Source: JBCCQH01 sp039024435 (GTDB taxonomy: Bacteria; Bacteroidota; Bacteroidia; J057; JADKCL01). Taken from it: a stretch of 64,000 nt of DNA. Both the position numbers and the translations under genes were made by a program. The notes below the pieces were generated by a model. It did not search any database. It worked only from the letters and a program-made list of their open reading frames with translations, and was not told the origin of the DNA. The stretch covers positions 117,030-181,029 of the forward strand of contig JBCCQH010000002.1 in assembly GCA_039024435.1 (NCBI GenBank), given 5' to 3'. Positions within the stretch are counted from its first letter, which is position 1. Each line of letters starts with the position of its first letter. Shown here one piece after another: positions 28,004 through 37,476 of this stretch.

Positions 28004-28797
28004 TGGTGGATCAGCCCCGAACGGCCCGAAAGACATCCGATTCCCCGCTGAAACTGGTACTACTGTGCGGTGATGGTCCCCAGCAGATGTACTTGCGCTA
28101 CCGTTTGACCCAGGAATTTCCGGGCTACCGCTGCATATTGGAGCCGGATGCAGGCCAGCGGCGGCACCTTTTGCGCAAAGGCAAGCGCTACGATTATTGG
28201 TACATGCGCTACCACAGTTGGCGGCGCAAGTGGACCGGGTCCAGCCGAAAGCGCCGGGACTACTTTGCCCGACTGCTCCCCGCTGGCTACCAGCCGACCC
28301 CGCCGGATTTGACGGTGGATACTCTGAACGACAAGGCCGTGCGTGCTGCCCTCGATGAATGGCGGCCGGAGGTGACCATTGTCTCGGGCACCAAGTACAT
28401 CGGGAGATCGGTGATCCGGCGTGCGGGGACCATGATCAATCTGCACACCGGATTCCTGCCCGACTACAAGGGCAATCAGTGCATTTTTTTCGCGCTGTAC
28501 CACGGGGAACCGGACAAAGTGGCCGCAACCCTGCACGAACTCTCGGCGGAGCTGGATGGCGGCCAAATTCTCGATCTCGTCCGGCCGGAGCTGGCGCCGG
28601 GGCTGGGCGAAGATGCGCTCTACACCCGCTGTGCGCACGCGGCGGTGGACCGCATCGTGGAATTGCTGGCAGAGTACGCCCGTGGAGAAGCCTGGAAGTT
28701 TACTCCCCAAGCGCCGACCGGAAAGATGTTTCGCCACCGCGACCGGACGCCGTGGAAAGAAATCCGATTGTGGTGGCGTATGCGGGGGCAAAATTAG
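28003..28797 (+). CDS. Formyltransferase-family protein
   Basis: 264 residues from the ATG at 28003 (TGATG overlap with the previous stop). The formyl transferase N-domain is visible: WRPEVTIVSGTKYI, then INLHTGFLPDYKGNQCIFFAL (about 144-164), in which NLHTG and the Pro-Asp-Tyr-Lys-Gly turn correspond to the conserved Asn-His and loop of GART/Fmt enzymes, followed by VAATLHELSAELDGGQIL. It would transfer a formyl group from a folate donor to an amine. The short Arg-rich N-terminus is unusual. Coupled with the FAD enzyme, suggesting a small amino-compound pathway. Confidence 0.8.
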   Translation: MVDQPRTARKTSDSPLKLVLLCGDGPQQMYLRYRLTQEFPGYRCILEPDAGQRRHLLRKGKRYDYWYMRYHSWRRKWTGSSRKRRDYFARLLPAGYQPTPPDLTVDTLNDKAVRAALDEWRPEVTIVSGTKYIGRSVIRRAGTMINLHTGFLPDYKGNQCIFFALYHGEPDKVAATLHELSAELDGGQILDLVRPELAPGLGEDALYTRCAHAAVDRIVELLAEYARGEAWKFTPQAPTGKMFRHRDRTPWKEIRLWWRMRGQN

Positions 28798-28803
28798 CTG
28801 ACT

Positions 28804-30276
28804 CTACTGTCCTAACGGTGACCCCCCGTTAGCAGGAAGATCGCCCCCCGGGATTTCGAATCCCTCCAGCGATAGGTCCTCGACGTCGTCGTAAATGATT
28901 GCCGGGCGGTAGTCCGGCTTTTTACTGCGGACCTTGACGTTGCGGAGGACAATTCCCGAGACATGGCGGATGTAAAATCCCCAAGCCGGCAATTCGCCAA
29001 ACATGGAAAACTCGGGATAAAGCCCGATTTGCTCCGGGACATCGTCCAGGCGCCACAATGGAAGGTTGGCGTAGGCCGGATTGCCGCCGCCGGGGTAGGT
29101 GATCTCGATGTTTTCCAGCGTGATGTTTTGCACCGGATGCCCCGGAATACCGGTAATCGAGGCGGGAAAGGTGTTGTGGAAAAAGGGAAGGGCGGGACCG
29201 CGGATTTCGTATTCGGTATCCGGCGGACCTGCGGGGACGTGTACTTTGAGGTTGCGCAGGACGACATTCTTTAAGCTGCCGGGTTCACGATTTTTTTCCC
29301 GATCTCCCAGGCGAATGAAAATTGCGTTTCCGGTATTGACCGCTTTGATATTTTCGACCTGCACCCCATCGATGCTGCCGCCGTCCACCATTTCGATGGC
29401 GATGGCCGAGCGGAAGGTATCGAAGACCTTGATGTCGCGGATCTCGATGTTGCGAAAGCTGCCGTAGGACCAGGTGCCCAATTTGATTGCGCTCGCACTG
29501 GACCGCACCGTGCAGTTGGTGATGAGGATGCTGTCGGAAACCCCTTCCTTGCCGAAATACGGCGCGATGGACTTCAGGCAAATACCATCGTCGGAGGCAT
29601 TGATGTAGCAATTGGTGATGCGGACATTGCGGCAGTCGAGGATGTCCATGCCGTCATTGTTCCAATAGGTGTCGCTTTCGACCCGGATGCCATCGATGAG
29701 TAGGTCCACGCAGCGGTCGTAGGACTGCACCCAACTGGCGGCATTGGCGACGGTGACGTCGCGCACGGAGGCCCGGCGGCAATTCACAAACTCGATCACT
29801 TGAGGACGCAGGTAGGCGGCCACGCGTTTTTCCTTGAATTCGTAGGCCACACTGTCGATTTCTCCCACGTAGAACAGGCTGTCAATCGCAATGCCCAACC
29901 GTGCGCCTTGCCCGTCGAGGGTTCCTTTACCGGTGATGGAGATGTTGTCGGCGCTGTCCGCCAGCACGAGGGCTTTCCAGCGGTTGAGGCGTTGGTAGTC
30001 GGCCAGTCGAGCACTGCCGAGGAGCACAGCTTTCTTTTCCAGGTGGAGATCGACCCCGGACTTGAGGACGATGCTGCCGGAGAGAAACCGACCTTTGGGT
30101 ACGATCACTTGCCCACCACCGGCCGCATGGGCCGCGTCGATGGCGGATTGGATCGCTTGGGTATTGAGGGTTTGGCCGTCGGGGACCGCGCCGTATTCGA
30201 GGATGTTGTATTCCTGGGCATGCAAGGGCGAACTCAAACTGAGCAGGACCAGCAGGAGGAGAGACAGGTGCTTCAT
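28804..30276 (-). CDS. Secreted glycoside hydrolase family 28 (polygalacturonase-like)
   Basis: 490 residues from ATG 30276; the longer in-frame start 33 bp upstream would spoil the signal peptide (HLSLLLLVLLSLSSPLHAQ). A right-handed beta-helix enzyme. The pectate-lyase-superfamily entry ILEYGAVPDGQTLNTQAIQ is at about 26-45; the catalytic strands NNDGMDILDCRNV (about 205-217) and ASDDGICLKS (about 226-235) supply the Asp residues of GH28. It probably hydrolyses galacturonan-type or similar polysaccharides outside the cytoplasm. No T9SS tail and no SusCD neighbours are seen. The gene ends in a 7 bp hairpin (28812-28832), 6 bp from the convergent formyltransferase. Confidence 0.9.
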   Translation of the reverse strand: MKHLSLLLLVLLSLSSPLHAQEYNILEYGAVPDGQTLNTQAIQSAIDAAHAAGGGQVIVPKGRFLSGSIVLKSGVDLHLEKKAVLLGSARLADYQRLNRWKALVLADSADNISITGKGTLDGQGARLGIAIDSLFYVGEIDSVAYEFKEKRVAAYLRPQVIEFVNCRRASVRDVTVANAASWVQSYDRCVDLLIDGIRVESDTYWNNDGMDILDCRNVRITNCYINASDDGICLKSIAPYFGKEGVSDSILITNCTVRSSASAIKLGTWSYGSFRNIEIRDIKVFDTFRSAIAIEMVDGGSIDGVQVENIKAVNTGNAIFIRLGDREKNREPGSLKNVVLRNLKVHVPAGPPDTEYEIRGPALPFFHNTFPASITGIPGHPVQNITLENIEITYPGGGNPAYANLPLWRLDDVPEQIGLYPEFSMFGELPAWGFYIRHVSGIVLRNVKVRSKKPDYRPAIIYDDVEDLSLEGFEIPGGDLPANGGSPLGQ

Positions 30277-30341
30277 GTTACCGGAGATTTGCGGTTTCAA
30301 TAATAGCAATTATCCGGGTAGGAAACCGCTCGGTCCGGCGG

Positions 30342-30515
30342 GGAAGTGGACGACTATCGCGCAATGCTGGGAAAATTCTCGGGTATGCACGGCGTGCTGT
30401 GCGCACCCGATAAACCTTGAGGGGGTAACTTTTGGGGTAGCGCAGCGCCTCGGCACCGTGGCGAATTGAGGATCTCCCGCCCCGCAATTTCCCCGGCAAA
30501 ACGGTCGTCCATCCC
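30342..30515 (+). repeat. ~170 bp intergenic element, copy 2
   Basis: Same family as 24991-25165, in the divergent gap between GH28 and the 30621 gene. Shared blocks: GCTGGGAAAATTCT, AACTTTTGGGGTAGCGCAGCGCC, GAGGATCTCCC and GGTCGTCC. The stem is TCGGGT (30379-30384) with ACCCGA (30405-30410), at the place where copy 1 has TGGCGT/ACGCCA, so both sides changed together. The minus strand again reads RIFPAL. Confidence 0.6.
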
Positions 30516-30581
30516 GGCGGGGCAAGGCCATCTGGCGGGATTGGCACGATCCTTGTTTCCTCAATTCCACTTACTGAACCG

Positions 30582-30597
30582 GCTCCGCATGCGGAGC
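30582..30597. promoter_or_regulatory. 16 bp perfect palindrome upstream of the 30621 gene
   Basis: GCTCCGCATGCGGAGC is perfectly self-complementary and lies 23 bp upstream of the ATG at 30621, a position suited to a dimeric repressor operator or a leader hairpin. No regulator gene is adjacent. Confidence 0.35.
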
Positions 30598-30620
30598 ACA
30601 TCACCTGTGACGACTCGAAA

Positions 30621-31766
30621 ATGAGGAACCTGTTTGTCTTGCTGGCCCTTGTCCCCTGCTTCCTGACTGCATTTGGGCAATCGATTGCCCTGAAGAAGGA
30701 ATATCCGAATGCGACCTTTCTCAAAGAAGCGATTCCGATTGCCGACGGTTACCTCGTGGCAGGCTACCGGTCGCGGATCGAGAAGCAAGGCAATGCCCAA
30801 ATGCGTTATTACTCTCCTTTTGTTGCGCGCCTGGACGCAAAGATGAAAACGCGCTGGGAGAAGAAGTTCCCGGAAAGCAAATACTGGCCTTTGCGCTCGA
30901 TCGTCGCGGCAAATGGTGGGTATTACGTTCTCGGAGACAATGGATTTGTCGACCACAATGGGGCGAAGACCGCGCGGCTGATCAAGCTTTCGCCGGAGGG
31001 GCGGATCGTATTTGAGAAGTTGTACCCCTACCCGGGGATGCACAGCGGGGAGGGCGTAGCCATGGTTGGTTTGCCGAACGGCGATCTGCTGGCGCGCATC
31101 GATTTATTTTCCCGCGCAAGTGCCGTCGAAGCCCCGCGGATCCTGCGGCTGAATGCGCGGGGGGAAAAGATTTGGGACCGACCGCTGCTCGGCGACCACT
31201 TCAAATACTATCCGCAGCGGTTTATTTTGGATCACCGCGGTCGCTTGGTGTTGGTGGGCGTTGCCTACCGCAGCCGGGAAGACTTCAATCGGAGCCGAAG
31301 TCGGGGCTGGGTCCGGGTAATCGACCCGGAACACCCAACGAAGATCATCGCCGAGCGCTTTTACGATGAATTCAAAGGCTTGGAATTCACCGATGCGATG
31401 GAACTGAGTTCAGGTGGCTGGTGGATCCTGGGCAATGCCCACGACGACAAGTACGGAGCGCGGCGCTATGCCGTGCTCCTGGAACTCGATGCAAACGGCA
31501 AGGTCATCGAACAGCGGCGTTACGAGCACGAGCATCAGCTTGCCTTGGATGCCTTTTGCTGGAACCCCAAGCGGAATCAGTTGGTCATGGTGGGGCGGAT
31601 GATGGAACGCCGTTCCCCGCCGCGATCAGCCATGTACACCGTCGATCAGAATTGGGATCTGAAGCGGGATACCATTGGGGATCCGGGGTTCTACCACCAG
31701 GTGAGTGCATTTGACGGTGGGGAATTGTTTGTGGTGAAGCAGAAAGGCCTGATGGTGATGGAGTGA
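30621..31766 (+). CDS. Secreted beta-propeller-like protein
   Basis: 381 residues with a signal peptide (LFVLLALVPCFLTAFGQ). The mature part is a series of blocks of the type GYLVAGYRS, GGYYVLGDNGF, ARLIKLSPEGRIVFEKLY, ARILRLNARGEKIW-like and GGWWILGNAHDD, alternating gain-of-context strands with KLDANGKV turns. This is the pattern of propeller-like repeats in exported Bacteroidetes proteins. No catalytic motif and no T9SS tail are seen. Periplasmic or surface; function unknown. Confidence 0.7.
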   Translation: MRNLFVLLALVPCFLTAFGQSIALKKEYPNATFLKEAIPIADGYLVAGYRSRIEKQGNAQMRYYSPFVARLDAKMKTRWEKKFPESKYWPLRSIVAANGGYYVLGDNGFVDHNGAKTARLIKLSPEGRIVFEKLYPYPGMHSGEGVAMVGLPNGDLLARIDLFSRASAVEAPRILRLNARGEKIWDRPLLGDHFKYYPQRFILDHRGRLVLVGVAYRSREDFNRSRSRGWVRVIDPEHPTKIIAERFYDEFKGLEFTDAMELSSGGWWILGNAHDDKYGARRYAVLLELDANGKVIEQRRYEHEHQLALDAFCWNPKRNQLVMVGRMMERRSPPRSAMYTVDQNWDLKRDTIGDPGFYHQVSAFDGGELFVVKQKGLMVME

Positions 31767-32301
31767 TTTTTGGGGATGGCATGTTTCACCCCGCCAGAAA
31801 ATTACCGAATCGGCAAATTTTCCTCAATTTCCTATTTTACCGTCGTGAGAGTGAGGTTTCGATTGCAACCTGAGGTGGGGAATGAAGGCGGTATTTGGGG
31901 CAGGTGTTGTTTAGCGATGATATGCTCGTTCCTCGCGCATTTCCGTTCCCTGGAAAGAGCAAGTCGCCAGATTGCCAGCCACTTGGAATTTTTATCGGGT
32001 TTTGCGTATTGGCGCATCGCTGATACTGTGCGCATGAGGGCTTGTTTTGAGCGTTCCTGACAACTGGCAAAGCCCTTTGGGATAGGGTAAAAAGCGCCGA
32101 AAACGCTGACGCCCTTCACACCACCCGTCAGGTTTGATGGTTATCGCTGGGACAGCGACAAGCCGACAAGTCCAAGAAGGACGATATATTCAAATGGAAA
32201 CCTATATTAGGACGTTCTTTGAATCTGTTAAGTCCAGTCAGGACAAATCAATCACCTGTAAACTTTTTTCAGGACGCTACCGACACACATTTCCCCTCCC
32301 C
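31767..32301. other. Intergenic region downstream of jetD
   Basis: A 535 bp gap between convergent gene ends. It holds a small hairpin (CGCTGGGACAGCG near 32147), a GCGCA/TGCGC pair near 32015 and the second copy of the 52 bp repeat. Short open frames here have no coding character. No RNA gene is recognised. Confidence 0.4.
32236..32287 (+). repeat. 52 bp repeat, copy 2
   Basis: Matches the copy at 14121-14172, with the same TCAGGACA start, AAACTTT/AAAGTTT centre and TTTCAGGACGCTAC end. It lies 15 bp beyond the jetD stop. In both copies the repeat follows the 3' end of a minus-strand gene. Confidence 0.5.
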
Positions 32302-33438
32302 CTACACCCGATCCCCCCACCAAAGCACCCCCACCCGCTCCTGTTCCAAGCGCAGATTCCCTTCCTGCAGTTCCGTATACACCGCCGCCTCCGCCGCCGT
32401 CAAGCCCTCCGGTACCGCCCCGGTGTCCACCGTCCCCGCCACCACATACTTCCGGTGCGCGGCCAAGGTCGCCGCATCCATCAGCACCGACTCCGCCTGC
32501 GGGCAATGTACCCGGAACCGCGCCAAAAATTGAAATCCTTGCACATCCAGGTCGCCCCAGTAGTGCACCGGGCATTTCGCCAGCCAGGGCACAATCAGCC
32601 CGGCAACCTTGGCGCCTTCCCCCCAGATGGCCAAGGAGTCCGCCCGCGCGGGCAAACTCAGAAAGGTCGCCAGATTCTCCACCACCAGCACCCGACAGCC
32701 GCCGAACGGCAGCTTCCCAAATGCGGCCAATGGCACCGCGAGATCGTCCGCCGGCAAATGGCCGCGCCCGCGGAGCCGGGGATCCAGAATCCGAAACCGC
32801 ACCATGAACGGGGGCTTGCGCAAGCCGTAGCGCTCGGCAAAATCCTTTGCCTCCTGGTCCACCGCCTCCGGCGGCAGCGATACGTCCAAAATTTCCCGCA
32901 AGACCTTGCGGTGGGTCTCGACAAACTTGGTGTCAAGTTCCAGCGGCAAGTCGCGCAGATACACCCCCGGGCGCGGGTGGGCCCGCAACCACGCGACCAC
33001 TTGCAGTAGCGATTCCCATTCACCCAAGTGGGCGAGGATAGATTTGGGGTGCGCCGCCGCCCAGGCGACCAGTTGCGGCTGTGCACTCCGAATGCGGGCG
33101 AGGTCTTCCTGCCAGGCGGCAAACCGCGCCCGTTCCCCGATCAGGCGCAAAAAGTCGCGTTGCGTTTCGATGACGATCCCCGTGGGCAGAGATTGATGGC
33201 CATGGTGGCGGGTATTGACCGAAGCGGACAACTCAACCGTGTAGCCCCAGCCCCGCACCGCTTTTGAGTGATCCGTGAGGGCTTGCAGCCAGCGGCTAAG
33301 TTCCACAAACGGTGTGCTGCCCGAAGCCAGGCGACCCGGAATGCGTAACGGAAAAAATGACTCCCCGGCAGCGTGGGCTTTTAGGAAAGGGAGGAACTTG
33401 CGTGCCGCCTTTTGGCGGATTTCGGCGGGCGTGATCAT
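32302..33438 (-). CDS. jetD: Wadjet protein JetD (Toprim nuclease subunit)
   Basis: 378 residues. The N-terminal part fits the DUF3322 region; the C-terminal part is a DUF2220/topoisomerase VI-A-like Toprim domain, with the acidic strand RVLVVENLATFLSL (about 248-261) and the metal-binding HYWGDLDVQGFQFL (about 286-299). In Wadjet this subunit cuts circular plasmid DNA that the SMC-like complex has extruded. Its ATG overlaps the jetC stop (ATGA). Last gene of the four-gene system. Confidence 0.9.
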   Translation of the reverse strand: MITPAEIRQKAARKFLPFLKAHAAGESFFPLRIPGRLASGSTPFVELSRWLQALTDHSKAVRGWGYTVELSASVNTRHHGHQSLPTGIVIETQRDFLRLIGERARFAAWQEDLARIRSAQPQLVAWAAAHPKSILAHLGEWESLLQVVAWLRAHPRPGVYLRDLPLELDTKFVETHRKVLREILDVSLPPEAVDQEAKDFAERYGLRKPPFMVRFRILDPRLRGRGHLPADDLAVPLAAFGKLPFGGCRVLVVENLATFLSLPARADSLAIWGEGAKVAGLIVPWLAKCPVHYWGDLDVQGFQFLARFRVHCPQAESVLMDAATLAAHRKYVVAGTVDTGAVPEGLTAAEAAVYTELQEGNLRLEQERVGVLWWGDRV

Positions 33439-36400
33439 TCCTCTTCCCCATGGGTGGGGAGCACCGTGCCCGAGGCGCGCAACTGCTGCTTGAGTTCCTG
33501 GTAGCGCTCGATGCTCAGGTTGTAGACCCGCGAGTGCCGGCGGTCCTTGTTCTCGACGTAGTGGCAGGTATCAATGTACTGCTCGACCACGTGGATTTTG
33601 TCCAGTGGCGTAACCACCAGCAATTGCAGCTTGAGCTGCCGGCACAGGTCCATGAGGTAACGCGACTTTTCCGGGTCCAGTTTGGAGAAGGCTTCGTCCA
33701 CCACGATGAAGCGGAAAGAGCGGTCCCGGGCGCTGGCCTGCGCCTTGATCCCGAATTGGTAGGCGAGGGCTGCGCCGAGGATCGTGTAGGTGATTTGCGC
33801 TTTTTCCCCGCCGGACAAGTGGCCCGTGGTGGTGTACGCATTGGCGACCTCGCCGGAATTGCGGTAGTATTCTTTGGCGGAGAAATGGTACCAATTCCGC
33901 ACGTCGAGTACCCGCTGCCGGTAATTTTCGTCCTCCGACAGCAAGTCAATGATCCCGCGGATCTGTTGGAAGCTGCGTTCCAGGATCGCGATGTCTTTGC
34001 TGCGCGCGTATTGGCCCATGTCCGGCTTCCAGGAAGAGCGCACCCGCCGCCGAAAATCCCGGATTTCCTCCCGTTGGGTGGCCTGGGACTCCAACTGGAT
34101 ATAAGTTTCCTGCGGGCTGGATTTGTAGGTGATCTGTTGCAAAGAATCGTTCAGACTGCTGATGTTCTCGTCGATCCGTTCCCGGGCCAGGTCCAATTCC
34201 GTAGTGAAATTGCTCATGTCCTGGATCATCTTCTCGTTGAGGAACTTTTGGAAGCGCGCTTGGTACTCCAGCAGCTTTTCGTCCCGGATGCGGTGGTAGA
34301 TCTCTAGGTAAGCGTGGACAAACTCGATGCCGGAACCCAATTCTCGGGTCTCCCCGGTCCAGTTGCGGAACTTTTCCGTGACCTCGGCCGGAGGATTGCG
34401 GTAGGTATTCATGGCCCGGAAAAGCTTCTGCTGCCATTCCTGGGACTGTCGGCGGGCATTGGCGTACTCCGGGCTGATTGCCTGCTCTACTTCCTTGCGG
34501 CGTTCTTGCAGATTGGTGAGGCGCAAGTCGGGGAGGAATTTTTCTACGCGGTAGGCGATTTGGGGAAACTGTGCGTCTAGGTCCAGGTGATCGTAGGCGG
34601 CAAGGACCTTTTCCGCCTCGGCCAGTTGCGCCTTGCGGGATTGCAGGCTATTTTCCAATTGACCGGCGCGCTTCAGCAGGCGGCTGCGTTCGGCTTCCAA
34701 CTTGTCGATGGCCGTTTCCAGGGCGGCCAGTTGCCGCTGCAACTCGCGGATATCTTTGCTGTTGAGGCTTTTGCGCAGCCGCTTGAGGTCCCGCGCCAAT
34801 TTTTCCAGTTCTGCACTCACCGACTTCCAATCGATGCGGGCGTGCTCATCAAAAAAGACCAAGGCTTTGAGTTGGCTGCGGCGTTCTTGTAGGATTTTCT
34901 CCCGGCGGCGCAAGCGCTCCAATTCCTTTTCTGCGGCACGAATTTCCTTGTTCAAGCGGACGAGCTGCTCCTCGATCAGGCGGATCTTTTCCTGGTTGTC
35001 CCAGCCGAGCACGTAGCGCGACCGGTCAAATCGGTCCTTGCGGTCGTCTTTTTCGTGTTGAGCGGCGATTTTGCTGAGTCCCTGCGGGGTGAGCGCCTTG
35101 GACGCATTCCGGAAATCGTTCAGATCGGTGGTGCAGAGGTAATCAAAGCGGCGGGGGAGTTCATTTTCCAGCCATTCATAAAACGTAGAGTCCGGCTTGA
35201 TTTCCAGTTTTTGCCAAAGCAAATCGGGGTGGGCTTCCTGCAGGATGCTGGGACGCGGTTGCGCATCGACCCGCAGGTAAATGAGCCGTCCCCGCAGATC
35301 GTTGTCGTTCACGTGGCGGTTTACCGCGTGGTAGTATTTTTCCGGTACCAAAAGCCGCAGGGCGTAGTTGTGCATGACCCGCTCGATGGCATTTTCCCAA
35401 ACCGCGCGCTCTTCCGGCCGAATTTGCAGCAATTCCCCCACAAACGGCAATTCCTGCTCTTGCGCCCCGACCGCGTCCAGGATCCCCTGCCGAATGCGCA
35501 GATTTTGCTTTGGGATCTTGTTGCGGCGCTTGCGGAGCGAATCCAGTTCCTCGGCGAGATCGGTGTAGCGCACCTTAATCCGTTCGTACTCCTTCCGGGC
35601 CTGGAATTCCTTTTCTTTCAGTTCCACCTCTTCCCGGCCCATGCTTTGCAGCATTTCCTTCGCCTTGGTGCGGTTCTTTTCGAAGGTGGCCGCATTCGGC
35701 TCCGGGCTTAAATCCAGGGCGCGAGCAAATTCCGCGTAGCGTTCGGCCTCCTTGCGGCGAGCTCCCATGTCTTGCTCCTTGCGCCGCTGGTCCGCCTCCA
35801 GCAGGTCGATTTGCTGCTGAATTTCATTCGCTTTGAGGGCGGCTTTGACTGAGGCCTGCTGATCGCGTAGCTCAGTCAATTGCAGGGCGACTTTCTTTTC
35901 GTCGCCTTGGGCATTTTCCAGAAAACGCGTCTCATCGTCCAGCTTTTCCCTCAGCAGACGGCTTTCTTCCCGGGCAAACCAAGCCGGTAGAAGGGCCTTT
36001 TCCATTTCCAATGCTTCGACCCGCTGCTGGTGGTGCTGGTGGCGTTCGTGGGCCTTGTGGATGGGTTCCAGCATCTCCAACTGCTGGCGCGCTTTTTCGA
36101 AGGCCCGGTAGGAACTGCGCACCGTTTCGAAGCTCTCCCGCAGCTTACCGAAACTCCCTTCCCAGTTGCCGCGGTCCAGCATCTCCTCGCGGATAAAGCT
36201 GTCCAGATTGCCCAACACTTTGATGCCCACGGTGCGGTTAAACAGCGTCACCGCTTTGTGCGAACGCATCCCAAATGCCCGCAGGTAGTGGTTTTGGTAC
36301 TGGGAAAAGCTGGTGAAAAACTGAACTTTCCGCTCCTTTTTCAGGCGATCTTTCCAGTAGCGGTCGGCGACTGGATCGTAGCGGATTTGGTCGCGCAGGA

Positions 36401-36896
36401 TGTCGAGTTTGGTGCTGGCGGCGAAGAATTCCTGATTCAGTTTGTCGCTTTCGCCCATGAACCAGCGCACCTGCCCGAGGCTCAGAAACTGCTTACGCGC
36501 CGGATCGTGGAAGCAGGCCAGCAGCACCGAGTACGTGCCGTTGCGGTCGCGGTCAAAGAGTGTTTCTGGATTCAGTTGCCCTTCCAATTGCCGGCTGCCG
36601 TAGGCCCCGCGCACGTAGCTCGCCTCGGTGCGGGAGCGCCGGGTTTCGGTGCCGCTGGACTGGTTGTAAAACCGGCTGCGGGTGGGCACCAGCAAGGTCA
36701 ATATCGCGTCGACCAGCGTGGTTTTACCGCTGCCATTGGCCCCGGTGAGCAAGGCCGTCTTGTCATTTGGCGAGATGGTCCAAATGCGGTTCTCCCCAAA
36801 CGTCCCCCAGTTGTAGATCTGGAGGTAATGCAGGCGGAAACCACTGGGGGCCAGAATTTCATTGAATATCTTCGCTTGCTGGGGATTCGTCGTCAT
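33435..36896 (-). CDS. jetC: Wadjet protein JetC (MukB/SMC-like ATPase)
   Basis: 1153 residues. Walker A TGANGSGKTT (about 51-60) after the entry strand FRLHYLQIYNWGTFG; long coiled coils (about 240-480 and 640-900) around a hinge-like region; signature HLSGGEKAQ (about 1022) and Walker B FIVVDEAFSKLD (about 1060). This is the DNA loop-extruding motor of Wadjet. The start overlaps the end of jetB by 38 bp. Full length and apparently intact. Confidence 0.94.
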   Translation of the reverse strand: MTTNPQQAKIFNEILAPSGFRLHYLQIYNWGTFGENRIWTISPNDKTALLTGANGSGKTTLVDAILTLLVPTRSRFYNQSSGTETRRSRTEASYVRGAYGSRQLEGQLNPETLFDRDRNGTYSVLLACFHDPARKQFLSLGQVRWFMGESDKLNQEFFAASTKLDILRDQIRYDPVADRYWKDRLKKERKVQFFTSFSQYQNHYLRAFGMRSHKAVTLFNRTVGIKVLGNLDSFIREEMLDRGNWEGSFGKLRESFETVRSSYRAFEKARQQLEMLEPIHKAHERHQHHQQRVEALEMEKALLPAWFAREESRLLREKLDDETRFLENAQGDEKKVALQLTELRDQQASVKAALKANEIQQQIDLLEADQRRKEQDMGARRKEAERYAEFARALDLSPEPNAATFEKNRTKAKEMLQSMGREEVELKEKEFQARKEYERIKVRYTDLAEELDSLRKRRNKIPKQNLRIRQGILDAVGAQEQELPFVGELLQIRPEERAVWENAIERVMHNYALRLLVPEKYYHAVNRHVNDNDLRGRLIYLRVDAQPRPSILQEAHPDLLWQKLEIKPDSTFYEWLENELPRRFDYLCTTDLNDFRNASKALTPQGLSKIAAQHEKDDRKDRFDRSRYVLGWDNQEKIRLIEEQLVRLNKEIRAAEKELERLRRREKILQERRSQLKALVFFDEHARIDWKSVSAELEKLARDLKRLRKSLNSKDIRELQRQLAALETAIDKLEAERSRLLKRAGQLENSLQSRKAQLAEAEKVLAAYDHLDLDAQFPQIAYRVEKFLPDLRLTNLQERRKEVEQAISPEYANARRQSQEWQQKLFRAMNTYRNPPAEVTEKFRNWTGETRELGSGIEFVHAYLEIYHRIRDEKLLEYQARFQKFLNEKMIQDMSNFTTELDLARERIDENISSLNDSLQQITYKSSPQETYIQLESQATQREEIRDFRRRVRSSWKPDMGQYARSKDIAILERSFQQIRGIIDLLSEDENYRQRVLDVRNWYHFSAKEYYRNSGEVANAYTTTGHLSGGEKAQITYTILGAALAYQFGIKAQASARDRSFRFIVVDEAFSKLDPEKSRYLMDLCRQLKLQLLVVTPLDKIHVVEQYIDTCHYVENKDRRHSRVYNLSIERYQELKQQLRASGTVLPTHGEEE

Positions 36897-37470
36897 TTTC
36901 GGGAGGATTGATGCGGTTGAGAATTTGTTGCAGAGAATCGCCGGGGAAGCGGGCCTTCAGGATGCGGCGCACGTGGTAGCGTTCTTCCGGCTCGGTGGCC
37001 ATTTCGTTGGCGCGGACCCTTTCCAGATAGCCCAGATCAAGTACGGCCTTGATGTAGCTGTCGATCTTTTCCAGCAACTTGGACTGGTCGTTGCGTTCGG
37101 GAAAAAGCAACTCGACCTCTTCGCGGATCTGGCCCTTGGTCAGAAACAACTTGCGGCTGTCCATGTCCCGGGCGTCGAATTCCAGCAATTTTTGGTAGAG
37201 CACCACGCAGAGCAGGGTCACCTCGTAGTTCAAGGGCCGCCGGCGAATGATGCGGGGCAATTTTTCGTCCACCAGCTCGGGAACATCCTGGGTGAGGTAG
37301 GCGTAGCCCTCTTTTTCATTGATCACCACCTCAATCCCGATGCGGGCGAGGTAGTTGCGGACGGCAGTTTGGTGCTGCTCCAGTTCGGTCCAGTTGCGGG
37401 GATCGTCGTCGTAGACCGGGCCCTGGATGAGGCGCAATGCGATGCGGGCAAATTCGGCGGGTGCTTCCAT
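36859..37470 (-). CDS. jetB: Wadjet protein JetB (DUF4194, MukE-like)
   Basis: 203 residues with winged-helix features of a kite subunit: FARIALRLIQGPVYDDDP at the start, HQTAVRNYLARIGIEV and a RRPLNYEVTLLCVVLYQKLLE helix. It bridges the SMC and kleisin in the Wadjet complex. Starts 6 bp after jetA and overlaps jetC. Confidence 0.88.
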   Translation of the reverse strand: MEAPAEFARIALRLIQGPVYDDDPRNWTELEQHQTAVRNYLARIGIEVVINEKEGYAYLTQDVPELVDEKLPRIIRRRPLNYEVTLLCVVLYQKLLEFDARDMDSRKLFLTKGQIREEVELLFPERNDQSKLLEKIDSYIKAVLDLGYLERVRANEMATEPEERYHVRRILKARFPGDSLQQILNRINPPENDDESPASEDIQ

Positions 37471-37476
37471 GGGGGC

